Part shown: piece by piece, positions 46,462 to 61,825 of the stretch
Layout of the letters: each line of letters opens with the position of its first letter
Numbering within the stretch: the stretch's first letter is position 1
NCBI RefSeq assembly: GCF_030247185.1
Contig: NC_080572.1
Span: 235,539,336 to 235,603,335 of the forward strand
Direction: 5' to 3'
Length of the DNA stretch: 64,000 nucleotides
Source of the DNA: Malaya genurostris
Taxonomy: Eukaryota; Arthropoda; Insecta; Diptera; Culicidae
Made by a program: the position numbers and the translations under genes
Notes under the pieces: model-generated
The model's input: the letters and a program-made list of their open reading frames with translations, nothing else
Database searches by the model: none
Told to the model about the DNA's origin: nothing

Positions 46462-47116
46462 ATGTCCCTCGTTCCGATTCGTTACTGCGACTGGTGGGAG
46501 GACGCTTGGAATTCTCCGTTGCACGGTTCCCGACTAATGGATCATCGATTTGTCCCCGGTTTGTTGGCGGATGATTTATTGCACGCGGTAACAACCTGTC
46601 CAGGAGCGCGTTACCATGGAAATGGCTGTGGTTATTACCGACGACCGTGGTATTCACGACACTGTTATCCAGATCGTGCCGGTGCCGTAGTAGTTTCCAA
46701 TGATAAACGTTTTCAGATCAGTATGGATGTGCAACATTTTGCACCGGATGAGATCAGCGTCAAGACGGTGAACGATACGGTTGTTATTGAGGGGAACCAC
46801 GAGGAGCGACAGGATGAACACGGCTATGTTTCCAGGCGCTTTGTGCGCAAGTACGTTTTGCCAGGTAGGTGCTAATACTTCGCGCGGTTCGATGTTTTGG
46901 ATCGAATATATTTATTTGAAATTAATTTCATTAGATGGTCACGACCCAGTGGATGTTATGTCATCCCTTTCTAAGGATGGAGTTCTAACGGTGGTTTCGG
47001 CTAAGAAAGAAAAACCTTCATCTCAGAATGAACGAACGGTTCCTATAATACTAACAAATGAAACCGTTAACAATACTCAAGAAGCAGCAGAAGAGAACCT
47101 AAAAGATGAAGACTAG
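46462..47116 (+). CDS. small heat-shock protein sHSP-5, two exons
   Basis: Join 46462-46864 with 46935-47116; the 70-bp intron has donor CCAG|GTAGGT and acceptor ttcattag and is phase 1. The 194-residue product starts MSLVPIRYCDWWEDAW, has a histidine/tyrosine-rich arm (GNGCGYYRRPWYSRHCY), an alpha-crystallin domain from about 82 (QISMDVQHFAPDEISVK, IEGNHEERQDEHGYVSRRF, LPDGHDPVDVMSSLSKDGVL), a V-P-I motif (ERTVPIILT) and an acidic tail. Without splicing the frame ends eight bases after the donor, so splicing is needed. It is an HSP20 chaperone. AATAAA at 47442-47447 may end the transcript. Confidence 0.94.
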
Positions 47117-48640
47117 TAATAGGTCGCGAATGCTGCGATTCCAAATTATGTAGTTCAAAGTCATCGTTGCAACCATGCAACAAAATTGAATTGAAATCCT
47201 CCATGATTTCCTATGTTTCATGTCATCTGAGTAACGTATGAATATTTCGACAGATTGATGCAATTTTAAATTTAATATGAGTGGAATATAATCTAATTCT
47301 CCGTGCCTTGGAATGAACTAAACGAACGCCTAATCAAATGTAGTTGTTATATTGTTGAATCTATTTTAATTTCAAAGCAAAGGCTAATATGCCTACAATG
47401 ATATTCAATGTGATAAGTTCAACAAGTGTTATGGAAACGAAAATAAAGTGCTTTATGTGTATGAAACGTGTTTATGCGAGAACTTATTTCTGTAGAATAA
47501 ATTGATTACTTTCGATTTAAAACTTAGGAGAAGATCAGTAATATGAAATCAATTTGTAGAACGCAACGGTAACCGTGCTATAAATGGGAGTTTTCCTTTC
47601 TAGAACTTGCTTTTCTCCAACAGATGGTGTTAAAATAATATTCGTACTGTCGATGCGGTGGGCTTGAGGTCTAGTAAGGAAGCAGGTTACGTTTCAAATA
47701 AATTGATAGACAATCCAAAAGATACAAAGGATTTCAAATGTTGTTTCACAGTTATGAGATTAATACAGTATACATATTGCCCATTATTATTTTTTTTATT
47801 TATTTGTATTCATTAGACTTCCAATCACAAATGAGGAACAACTTATGTCGTTTTCGCTTGATGCCAAACCTAACTCAGTTTCCACCCTAACTGCTGTCAA
47901 ACCGTTTGTTTGAAGCTAGTTTCGAACCTAGTTTCGACGTTGTTGAACTGAATATTTCGAACCTGGATTTTATATCGGGTTTGCTCAAACCCCCGTTGCT
48001 AAGTGCGAACCCAACACAGTTTCGTGCAAAGTGTTTGTTTGATGAAATTATTTACCCTGGGTCAGTTTCAGTTTTTTTAGCATACAAGTGTTATCCGGTA
48101 AGATACAACTTAAGCCTTGAGGTAAATGCTAACAGAATGTAGTTTTTTTAAATGTTTGCCCATTAAAGATACTTATAAACTCGACTAACTGCAAAATTAA
48201 GAATGGCAATTTTAAGGTTAGATTTATAGAGGAAAGGTGGCGATTAGTGCGCGCCAAAGTTTTTGAAGTAATTCAAATAATATATTACTTTTATCAAGAT
48301 CATAAACACGTCTACGGAAACATAAAACCTTGTTTTTCAATATCCTCAAATGAACGATTACAATTATGATGTTGCTTACGAGCATGAAAGTAACAAAATA
48401 ATCGTGTTTTGTTCGTAATAGTGCGCAGTGGTACACAATTACACTCGATGATAATTTCGTTTGGGTCGAAACCACAAAAAAACGTGATTCTTGTAAAATT
48501 AAATATAAAGTTTATTCTTTAATGACAGATTTTATATTTTCGTCTGTATAAAATTAATTTTAAATTTTAAATGTAGTCGACTAAAGTTAATTAGGTCAAG
48601 TATCAATATTTATTTGAAGTAAACAGTGGTAAACATAAAC
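47117..48640. other. 3' flank of sHSP-5 and spacer
   Basis: Contains the probable sHSP-5 3' UTR with AATAAA at 47442-47447 in aacgaaaataaagtgcttta. Beyond it, AT-rich sequence without a recognisable gene. Confidence 0.45.
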
Positions 48641-48949
48641 AGGAGCGTCGTTTTAAATAAATTGTAATTGAAATTTTGGAACTGAAGACGAAGCAAAGAT
48701 AAAAATTGTATGAAACTTTAAAATTATTCCTTTCAATCTAAACGCGTGACATTCGATTAAGCATTCCATGAGATGTAGAAGTGAGTTCCTCTTTAAAGTT
48801 TTTGTCCAGAAATGGTATTCGAAGACCAGCATAAACAAAAATAGTTCGTATTTCCATGAATTAGTATGATGAATGAATTGAAATAGTTTTGAGCGCAACT
48901 TTGAAGATTGGTTATGACGGTTTGTATTTTAAAAACTCATCACCCTGTA
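48641..48949 (+). repeat. CCGGAACCGG-family repeat, left half (interrupted)
   Basis: The sequence runs up to catcaccctgta and resumes at 50139 with atttcagaattggaagtcgg. Removing the element between restores the family's usual caccctgtaattccggaacc wording. Confidence 0.65.
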
Positions 48950-49009
48950 ACGGGTGGCAACTAAATTTTTGGAATTACTTTCTCAAGCTGTCAAAAAAAG
49001 ACAAACATA

Positions 49010-49231
49010 GGGTAACAGAGGTATTTTGGCCCACTTTAGAATTGATTTTATTTTGGCCCACTTTGTAAAAATGTCCACCAAATGTTGTAATATTTTTGAA
49101 AAACCCTTCAACAACAGGTAATTTCATGTGATTAGCTTCAAATTGATGCAACATGAGTTACTTATAATCCATCCATAAAGTTTGTTAGGTGGGCCAAAAT
49201 ATATGAAGTGGCCAAAATACCTCTGTTACCC
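49010..49231. mobile_element. 222-bp MITE (family B) nested in ITmD37E
   Basis: Inverted ends gggtaacagaggtattttgg, each next to TA. A second copy lies at 53917-54152. Both carry internal tttggccca motifs. Non-coding. Confidence 0.88.
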
Positions 49232-49255
49232 TACTTGTTCATTGTTGAAAAAAAA

Positions 49256-49982
49256 TTAGTGAACATTTGAAAACGGTCCGTAATCGGATGTTCGACGAAG
49301 CTTCCTTTTGATGTCGGAACAGGAGCGTTGTACGGTCTTCATGTCAACTTTGCGAATGCATCTCTTGATTCTACCAATCAACTGTTAGCAATTCGTGGCT
49401 TTCCAGTTATTTTTGTACACCAAGGAGCTCAAAACCCCGAAGAAATCTTCGATTAGGGGGGGTTCGGGTTGTGGTTTTTGGGTACAAATGGGATCGAATG
49501 GGTTTTCAGGAACGATTGTGTTTTTGGCGCAATGCGATGACGCTTTATCAGGCCAAAACAAAACTTTTTCCGGAAAATTTTTTAATCAACCAGCGGCATT
49601 GGGAATTCAGCGTTGAAATCTGTGCGTCAGTATATCCCGGGGCTCGTGTCTTCTTTCGGTACTTTATTCCGAGTCTTTTCAATGTTTTGCAGATGTACTG
49701 TTGAGAACAGTTGAACTTTTTTGCGGCATCTCTTTGACTCAGTGAATCCTTGTTGTTGAAGGCACGAGAAAGAGAACGAAGTCCTTTTGCGTCCATTATT
49801 TTGGCTGGTCTTCCACTACCTTCCTTACGAGCAGTTGTTGGGCATCTTAGGATATTGTAAACTGTCGAAGCCGCAACATTTTTGCTTTTAAAATGTTGTA
49901 CCGTATACTATTTGCCGAGATTTCTGTGCAGTTCGTAGAACTGTACAATGCGCTCGTGAAATACTTCTTATTTCGACGGCAT
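49256..49982 (-). pseudogene. ITmD37E transposase remnant
   Basis: From an ATG at 49982 the minus strand gives a helix-turn-helix N-terminus with stops, then SGRPAKIMDAKGLRSL, SQRDAAKKFNCSQQYICKTL and FSGKSFVLA joined directly to DKASSHCAKNTI. About 100 residues between the first and second catalytic motifs have been deleted. PPLIEDFFGVL and SDIKRKLRRTSDYGPFSN survive at the end, out of frame. This motif set is characteristic of mosquito ITmD37E elements. Confidence 0.82.
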
Positions 49983-50138
49983 TTTGAGCAAAACTGAGCA
50001 AGCATGAACAAAACAGAAAATACTAGCAGAAAGAGTAGAAAGAGAGCTAACACATACACACTCTTAGTTCTCTCTGACCTCGTTTGTTGTTGAGCATACA
50101 GGCCTCGAAAAAATTCCAAAATTTTAGTTGCCACCCGT

Positions 50139-50625
50139 TAATTTCAGAATTGGAAGTCGGAATCGGATAAAATTCACTAATTTTGTATGGTACCATTAAT
50201 TTATTTTAATTTGAATTTTTGTTTATTAAATTCGTTTTGCGCTTCTTTTAACTTTTCTAATCCCGATACTTTCGAAAACGGAATTCGGAAATCTATGTAG
50301 CCGAAGTCAGTTAAATTGGCCTATGGATTGTTAACCATTTCATTAGATTCGAAATTTTGAAAATCAGTGGTCATCTTAGAGAAATCGTAGAGCGTTCCAC
50401 ATACAATTTTTGAGTAGCTTCCGGGATCGGAAACCGAATACCGGTTAAACTGAAAAAAGTTTATTTGGTAGTCGACTCTCAAAATCTGTGAACCCGATAA
50501 ACCCGATAAATTTAGGTAAAATTTTTACACTAATCACTCTGTATCTCCTGAACCGGAATTCAGATCTGATTGAAAAACCTGTTTTAATCCACCTAGTGAT
50601 GAAATGATGCCTTTCTCATATTGCT
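50139..50625 (+). repeat. CCGGAACCGG repeat, right half, with a left end of another copy
   Basis: Contains gaattggaagtcggaatcgg, ttttgtatggtaccattaat and gtatctcctgaaccggaatt, then aaaacctgttttaatccacc (50574), the left terminus of a further copy that is cut short by the SINE. Confidence 0.6.
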
Positions 50626-50639
50626 CATAACATCATAAA

Positions 50640-50815
50640 TATTCAGTTTTTGCAATGACTGAGCGGAAACATATATTGGAGAAGCCAAATGCATGAAAAA
50701 ACTAACAGAAAAGATGAATTTTTGGAAAAAGATACGCTCAGAGACAGGACTCGAACCTGTTTTCTTATGCATTCCGTGCATACGCGCTACCATTTCGCCA
50801 CTCTGAATCTTGTTT
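50640..50815 (-). mobile_element. tRNA-headed SINE
   Basis: On the minus strand the tRNA-like head (50737-50807) is followed by gtatctttttccaaaaattc and the family tail catttggcttctccaatata, ending near tcagtcattgcaaaaactga. No long terminal poly(A). Related copies: 24262 and 61073. Confidence 0.8.
50737..50807 (-). ncRNA. tRNA-like SINE head with Pol III boxes A and B
   Basis: The 71 bases fold as a cloverleaf: acceptor TTCAGAG/CTCTGAG (7 pairs, one G-U), D stem GCG/CGC, anticodon stem TATGC/GCATA, T stem ACAGG/CCTGT. Box A (TGGCGAAATGG) and box B (GGTTCGAGTCC) match the consensus, so it could be transcribed by Pol III. The anticodon loop ACGGAAT lacks U33, and a formal GGA anticodon does not fit the short variable loop, so this is not a functional tRNA(Ser). 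The repeated tail makes it a SINE. Confidence 0.75.
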
Positions 50816-51750
<935 letters not shown>

Positions 51751-53916
51751 GACATCACTACACAACTGGAACGGTATTACTGCACTACCAATTTGAATTC
51801 ATTGACATTCGTTTATTCTTTCGGCCGTACTGATCTGATATAGCTATAATTTTTATCAACTGCAGCACCGTATTTTACCAATTTCACACACCATTAACAG
51901 GCATCTGTAACCGTTACGATTTCTTCATAGTGTGTACGAAATAGAACAAAGCACGCATCGTTTGTTTTGTGTTTTCTTCTTCTTTCGGTGTGGTACATAT
52001 CGTAATTCTATATGGCGTTCTGAAAACTTTGTCACTCATCGCCCTGTTACTGCGGAACCGGAAATCGGATCCTGATGAAATTTTACAGTAGCTTTAAAGA
52101 TAATATGAGCTTTAATTCTAATCAAGACATGTGAAAATCGGCTTAAGTATCGAAGAGAAGAGAAATCGAAGTGAGTTCTATTTTTATGATTTTCAGCACC
52201 ACTTTCGGTGCATCTGGAACAGGAAAAGGGGGACCAGTAGGAATTAAGCTTTTATGCCCATAAACTAACAAGCTCTGCAAACTAGAAGAATTTATCAGAC
52301 AGTTTTATGGGATTGGTACCTGTTTTTGACCATCGTTTGTGAAAAAATACTAATGAAATTCGTAACATTCCACTTACCACGCTTTTAGTTCCGGAACCGG
52401 AAGTCGGATCTGGATAAAATGTTGTATTATAATGTTCTATATAAATTTAGGAAACTATAATCACAGACTAACAGACAGGACACTCAAATTAGATTCTTTA
52501 ACCATATAAACGGTCATTTCGAATATTCCTTTATTTGGGACAGTACTCACATGTGTCATGATGGCACCACGTTACCCTATCAAAAACATTCTGCCTGTCA
52601 TCTAGACTGTGTTTATTTTTTTCATTTACCAACCGAGTTGCCATTCATACAGAATTACCTGTAATGTATTGATTTGTATACCTCCATGCGAATTTCATGC
52701 AGGATACAGATTAATTACATATTGCCAAAACTATATACAGAATTGTGCCTACTTCTCATCCTACAACGCAATACAAAATCGAACCCGTTTTGTTACAATA
52801 TTTACTTGCTTCTGGTCTGCCGTCACTTAATTTCGGGTGAAAATTACCAACACAATCAAAAATAGTCTAGATGAACAACGTTGAGTAAAATAAATGTTTA
52901 CCTTCCAAGATCGCTAAAAAAGTTAAATATATTATCAACGTAATCCAAAAATTTATTGTGACGATTCATTTTCAAATATTTCGATGAAATCAGGCAACCC
53001 TGCAAGCAGCTGATCGGTGTTGACAAACGAGGGGAAACCAACTAGTAAAAAAACTTTTACGTAACACAAGGGGTGTACAGATAGTAAATAGTTCGCGCAG
53101 TACAATATAGGTGGAACTAGTGCATAACGAAAAATTATTTTTATAAAAATTTACTCATACTGTCATGTCTGTTAGTCTGTGCTATAATATCTTTCATTTA
53201 AATATTAGTTCGTGAAAATCCGTTGAGCTGTTTCAGAGAAAATTGAATGCACAATTTTTCTCTAATTTTCACATATTGTCATGTAACTCCGGAACCGGAA
53301 GTCAGATCCAAAAGAAATTCAGAGGCGGGCCTCGGTTAAAAAGTCGGTTTTCACAGTAATTGCATAGCCTTTCTATATGAGAAAGGCAATAAAGGTGAAA
53401 AATAAAAATATTAAAAATTCTTAAAATAGGTCAAGTATTCCGGCTTTCCGTGCTGTCGGTAAAGTGTTTTGATATGATTTTAAATTGGTTTTAATTTATA
53501 GAGATCGTTTGTAATATTCTTTGCATTATTCTCCGATTAGCATTTATCATCTCATCCGTAAATAACTCGTTGTATGAAACAAAATACGTCTTAAAACTTC
53601 ATGAGCAAGAGTAACTGCTTGGATAGAAAGAAAAAGAATAAGGGGATCTTCCAATTGTTGTGGTTGGAATATTTCTTTAGCAGACAGAAGAACTTTGTTA
53701 TCGTTCCGGGACGTAGTGGAACGTTTTGAAAGCGAACAATCGAGTAGGTGGCAGTAGTGAGCTCCTTGTTTTCCAACGTATAGCAAATATGAAATTCACA
53801 CAGGTTAGTACAATCATTTAACGTTTGAGAGGAAAAAGATAATGGACTCGCAGCATCTGGAATAATTGCCAAATGCATGTTCAACAGATTTGATAAAATC
53901 ATTTCTCGGCTAGTAG
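51751..53916. other. spacer with decayed repeats, no gene
   Basis: Pieces of the CCGGAACCGG family lie at 52020-52440 (cccgttactgcggaaccgga; agttccggaaccggaagtcg) and 53190-53392 (atgtaactccggaaccggaa … cctttctatatgagaaaggc, a complete right end). The frames at 53547-53965 have no family signature. Confidence 0.5.
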
Positions 53917-54152
53917 GGTAACAGAGGTATTTTGGCCACTTCATATATTTTGGCCCACCTAACAAACTTTATCGATTTCATCGGATTTTATCGATGTTAA
54001 GTAACTCATTTTGCATCAATTTGAAGCTAATCACTTTAAATTACCTATTGCGGAAGAAGTTTTTAAAGATATTACAATATTTGATGGATATTTTTATAAA
54101 GTTGGCCAAAATAAAATCAATCCTAAGGTGGGCCAAAATACCTCTGTTACCC
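53917..54152. mobile_element. 236-bp MITE (family B)
   Basis: Same ends as the MITE at 49010 (gggtaacagaggtattttgg), flanked by TA. The interiors of the two copies are only partly alike. Confidence 0.85.
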
Positions 54153-54493
54153 TAAAGTTTGAACAAAACGAAACATTTGAGATACTCTACGAAACGAATG
54201 AAGTGTTTTTGTTTATTCAAACCTTTTTTGCGTATGGTAATTGATTCATTCATAACTAGTAGAGTAAAAACAAGAACACAGTTCAGTTTCTATTTACTCA
54301 CACTTCGGTGGAACAAGTGATTAAACGAAAATATATTCTGGAAATGAAAAAACAATTTTCTCAGAGTGTTCAACAGTAACCAACACTTTAAAGCATTATG
54401 TATCACGAAAGTCATGGTTGATTGCAGTTCTTTTGTTCTTGTTTTCTTCCCCATCGCGAAACTAAACTCGTAAACTCGATTACCACCGCAGCA

Positions 54494-55072
54494 TCATTTT
54501 GAATTTTCGCCCGTTTGCGTAATTGGTATCGTTCTCACTTTCGCGGGATTCGGTGGGGGAGGTGCCTTCCTGGGTGCCGTTATGGTCAGCACTCCGTCAA
54601 AGGACAGGCTCGAGACGACATCCTTCGGATCGTGGCCACCTTTAATAATGATAACAGCTAAATTTCGGGATTTCGGAACGACAAACACAGGAAAAGTCAG
54701 TCACTCACTCGGTAGCACATAACGTCGCATGAAATGCCGTGAAACGAAGCCATGCTCATCCGGTTTTTCCTTGTGTTTGGCTTCCACGATGACGGTGTTA
54801 TCCACGGTTTGAACGGTGATCTCACTGGGACTAAACAGCTGCACATCGAGACTGATCTGAAGGTCGTCCTTATTCGCAATCGTTAGTCCAGTTTTGAATG
54901 GCATCGGGCCGAGGTTGGTCCACGGTCGGGGAAATAACAGTGGCCGCATCGGCATCGGCGGAAGCATTGGCGGGTAGAAGATGCGTTCGTTGAAAATTTC
55001 ACTGCGCTGATCGAATCCGTTCCACCAGCTGCCGTCCCACCAGCCGGGGAAGGACATTGGAACCATGGACAT
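54494..55072 (-). CDS. small heat-shock protein sHSP-6, two exons
   Basis: Exon 1 is 54709-55072 and exon 2 is 54494-54639; the 69-bp phase-1 intron has donor CCGA|GTGAGT and acceptor ttattaaag. The 169-residue product begins MSMVPMSFPGWWDGSWW, has a methionine/proline-rich arm (PPMLPPMPMRPLLFPRPW), an alpha-crystallin domain from about 69 (LQISLDVQLFSPSEITVQ, VEAKHKEKPDEHGFVSRHF, RRYVLP-S-GHDPKDVVSS), a proline run (PPPPNPAK) and I159-P-I161. It is the most divergent member (VEAKHKEKPDE in place of VEGKHEEKQDE). A strong TATA and a two-to-three-unit HSE precede it. Confidence 0.95.
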
Positions 55073-55199
55073 TTTTTTTGTGTTATTTCAAATATTTCGT
55101 ACTGCTGGAATTCCGAAAATACTTTCTTATTCGAGAACCGATTGCGTTCCGTTGTCCGTGCGTTTAGTTACTGTTACAGAGTCACTGTCGAACGTCGCT

Positions 55200-55207
55200 T
55201 TTATATA
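55200..55207 (-). promoter_or_regulatory. TATA box of sHSP-6
   Basis: TATATAAA (then AG) on the minus strand, 128 bases upstream of the start codon. Confidence 0.75.
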
Positions 55208-55235
55208 GGCTATTGAAAAAGTTTGATGATTTGGT

Positions 55236-55250
55236 GTTCGAGAACCGGAT
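55236..55250. promoter_or_regulatory. heat-shock element of sHSP-6
   Basis: gTTCg aGAAc cGGAt: two perfect units and one weak one, about 30 bases upstream of the TATA box. A similar attcgagaacc lies in the 5' UTR at about 55124-55134. Confidence 0.6.
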
Positions 55251-55259
55251 GATGGGCAT

Positions 55260-58463
<3,204 letters not shown>

Positions 58464-59192
58464 CACTCAAACGCTCGGGTAGGGATTTTCAACGAATTTA
58501 TTTTTTCAAAAAATCATAACTCTTGATACCGTTGATCAATTTCGATGCGTCCAGCGTAAAAAAAAAACAGATTTTTTTCTATTCCATGCTTAGCCATACA
58601 AAACCGCAGCGATCCAAAAACACCGGAGTTATTCCAGATCGCGTCGGGGTATGTCTGTTCAGTCGTTAGAAGTATGTTATGAAGGTGGCAAAAAGTAGTT
58701 GATCAAACAGTTCTAAGTGGAAAGCACTTTGAATTTACATCAAAATCTCGAAAATATGCAGATCAACTAAACTGGAGTTCCCAAATTAGTTTTGAAAGTC
58801 TTTTAACAACTTGAAAAGTCCTGAGATGAAATGCCATGTCAAATTTCAAGCACAATTCTATGGGACCACAATCCGGATTTACCGGAATTGGACATTGCAT
58901 TTTATGAGCTCTAGTAAGTCCTTCACATTTTATACAATTTCCGTATGAATCCCATACTTATATAAAATTTTATGTATCAAAAACTTCTAACGGCAGAACA
59001 GACATACCCCAACGCGATCTGGAATAACTCCGGTGTTTTTGGACCGCTGCGGTTCCGTATGAGTCAGCATGGACTAGAAGAAAATCTGTTTTTTTTTGAC
59101 ACTGGACGCATGAAAATTGGTCAATGGTATCAAGAGTTATGATTTTTTGAAAAAATAAATTCGATGAAAAACCCTACCCGAGCGTTTGAGTG
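58464..59192. mobile_element. foldback element with TTAA flanks, 729 bp (piggyBac-like?)
   Basis: Arms of about 210 bases (58464-58675 and 58981-59192) are inverted copies at roughly 88-90% identity, starting cactcaaacgctcgggtagg. TTAA stands directly outside both ends, the target duplication of piggyBac-type transposons. There is no transposase. The superfamily rests on TTAA alone. Confidence 0.75.
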
Positions 59193-59402
59193 TTAATGAA
59201 TAGAGAGCTCTACTAAATATGACAAAAACGAAAAGTGTGCTTCTAGTGGATTATTTGTCCTTTTAAAGAAGCACATATATTAACAAGAATAGTTACAATT
59301 TAGGTGACTCTAACGCGTTGAATTAATAATTACATTTAGCTGTTTGCAGACGGTTTACATATAACACGTAGGAATAAAAGACACAAATACATAATTAGTA
59401 AC

Positions 59403-60590
59403 TTAGATAAGTAATTGGCGTATACGAGTTCTTAAGTAGTTTTTGATGCTGGATTTGAATGAGTGACGATGTGTAATGTTCTGTATTTCTCTGGGTAGTT
59501 TGTTATATATTGCTGGACCAATGAATGTAATTCGTTTCTGACCAAAATTTGAAAACGCACGGGATTGCGAAAGATGATTAACTTGCCGTGTGTTGAGAAT
59601 TCGAGGTGTTGTATTTATTGCTATATTGTGAAAAGTCTCCGGATTATGTATTATGTTGTGGATTAAGACTAATGCTTGTTCATCGCAGATGGGTAAGATT
59701 TTATGAGGAAGATCTGTATAAAGCTGAACTGTAGGAAATAGAAAGGATAGATCGAATATTATTCTGATACAACGATTTTGCAATATTTGCAATCTCTTCA
59801 ATCTTTACTTGCAGGCTCTACCCCAGACAACAATGAAGTAACTCAAGCGAGGATGAATATGAGCAAGATAGAACAGAATAAGTGTCTTCCGTGGTAGAAA
59901 ATGACTTAAACGTTTTAATATTCCACATAATGATGAGATTTTTTTTTTCGATTTCTTTTATATGATGTTCCCAAGCCAACGTAGAATCCAGATGGATTCT
60001 CAAATATTTAAAAATTTCTACGCTTTCTATAACATTTCCTTCAATAATTAAGTTGGGAAGAGTGGGAAGAACTTTCCTAGGTAATCGGAACATGACATAT
60101 TTAGTTTTTCGTAGATTCAAAGAGAGCAGATTTTTAGAGAAGTATTCTTTTAAAATCAGCAAGTCGTTATTCATGTTTGTTATTGGCATTCGGATAAACA
60201 AGGCCGTATCATCCGCAAATAACCTTGGAATACCAGAGAGATTAATCTTGCATATATCGTTAACATATAGCAAGAACAGTAAGGGCCCGATATTACTTCC
60301 CTGTGGTACGCCAATGCTTACTTGTTTTGAAGAACTTGTTTCTCCATCGATTGAAACATATTGGATTCTGTTTTCTAAATAGCTTCGGATTATGTTTTTG
60401 GCAATCCCTCTAATTCCATACTTGTCCACTTTACGGAGCAATATTTCATGATTAAGAGTGTCGAAGGCCTTTTTTAAGTCTAAAAATATAGCACCCACAT
60501 ATCTTTTGGAGTCCATTATTTCTAGAATATTATCTATGAGCTCAGTTATAACAACGGTTGTGCTACTTCCGCTTCGGAAACCATATTAAC
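59403..60590 (-). pseudogene. 5'-truncated non-LTR retrotransposon (LINE) ORF2
   Basis: The minus strand enters the reverse transcriptase at YGFRSGSSTTVVITEL (after a stop), then AIFLDLKKAFDTLNHEILLR, VSIGVPQGSNIGPLLFLLYV and the catalytic LFADDTALF. A frameshift near 59815 separates the C-terminal domain (LQILQNRCIRIIFDLSF … RAFSNFGQKRITFIGPAIYN), which ends at a stop near 59403. The FADD box and the QILQNR and IYN patterns fit Jockey/CR1/L2-group LINEs; I cannot fix the clade. The endonuclease and first half of RT are missing, as expected from 5' truncation during target-primed reverse transcription. The 3' UTR probably spans 59220-59402. Confidence 0.88.
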
Positions 60591-61072
60591 ATTCCATTGT
60601 AAAATTTTTAGATTCTTTGGACATACAGTTCGTCGAGATCGTAAAATGTCTGTGTGTGTAGGGGAAAGAAGGAATTTTCGAGCCACTAGTCTTATCTGTC
60701 ACTATCCGACATCGATCTATACGTAACTTCTGTCGTTGTATTATTTCAGCTTCATCTTAAACAGAAGATCCAATAAGATTTTTGAGGCTCCAAAAGTGTT
60801 TGAAAAACTACATTGATTTTTCAACACTTTTGCGAAAAACCAAACAAATCTTCGTGTGTGAGTACTATTTACTTTCTGAAAAAATGCTTTGCATGACATT
60901 CGATTCTCTGATTCATGGGCGGATATTTTATTGAACATAGCTTGTGGGAAAGTATTTCTAAGCCCCTCAAAGTATTTGTATGCGTCTAAATCGTTTGCTT
61001 GCAAAATAACAGTAAATTGATGATTTATTAATTTTAGCTGATGTTACGTAAAGTCGCCATAACTAAATTAAG
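60591..61072. other. spacer, no gene recognised
   Basis: The frame at 60741-61004 (minus strand) shows no recognisable signature. Confidence 0.4.
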
Positions 61073-61290
61073 TTTTTGTAATGACTGAGTGGAAACATAT
61101 TGGAGAAGCCAAAAAAATGAAAAACTGAACAGAAAAGACGATTTGGCGAAATGGTTGTGGTATGCACGGAATGCATAAGAACGCAGGTTCGAGTCGTATT
61201 TTTTTCCAAAAAATCATATTTTCTGTTAAGTTGTTCTGTTCATTTGGCTTCTCCAATATATGTTTCCACTCAGTCATTGCAAAAACTGAA
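61073..61290 (+). mobile_element. palindromic SINE: tRNA-like head between two inverted tails
   Basis: A decayed tRNA-like head (ggcgaaatggttgtggtatg … caggttcgagtcgta) at about 61145-61200 is followed by the family tail and is also preceded by an inverted copy of the tail (taatgactgagtggaaacat, attggagaagcc). The two tails can pair over about 75 bases. The other copies here have one tail only. Confidence 0.7.
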
Positions 61291-61825
61291 TAAATTAATG
61301 ACAACAAAATGGTTAGGTGATTAGTGTCAAACTGGTCTTTTTTGGTTATTATTGTCACGTTACGTTGCAAAACATGACCACTTGGAAACTGCGACTTCGA
61401 AAAAACATAAATCAATTTTTATTCTATGCTGTTCATTATAGCTAAGTTATTCGAAATTCCCTACGATTTTTCGAAATGACAAAATTTAATTTATATATTT
61501 TTATAATCCTCGCAATTTTGAAAAACAAATCGAATTGATGAATTCGGCCAATCCTAAAGCGTGCCATTTCGCTTCTAGTTGAACTTTTTTCCTACAATTT
61601 TGGAAAATTACGTATTTCAGGTAAGTTATCAGTCAAAATCAAAGGGTGGTTCATAATTTCCCACTTTCCTCTATGGTATGGTGGTGGAAAAAGATATGCA
61701 AACAGTATGCTCGAAAATGGGTGAATCTACAGGGTGGGTCATTTGAATAATTTTTCACAGAATTGTCAGATCGATTAATGACATACCGGATTGAAGCGTC
61801 ATTCTAAGACAATTTTACCATGGAA
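61291..61825. other. spacer, no gene recognised
   Basis: AT-rich. The left end of the DD41D-like element probably lies within 61640-61825 but was not resolved. Confidence 0.4.

Larger units (their letters stand above)
48950..50138 (-). mobile_element. ITmD37E-type transposon, deleted and frameshifted
   Basis: Inverted ends start acgggtggcaactaaa, continue nttttggaatt, and are flanked by TA. It is inserted in a CCGGAACCGG repeat whose empty site can be read directly. A smaller MITE sits inside it. Confidence 0.85.

Noticed and set aside
50737..50807. Functional tRNA-Ser(GGA) gene
   Set aside because: No U33, a short variable loop, and the same head and tail recur at other sites, so it is a SINE.
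60741..61004. 87-residue minus-strand frame beside the LINE
   Set aside because: No family motif, no start context, and adjacent sequence is decayed.
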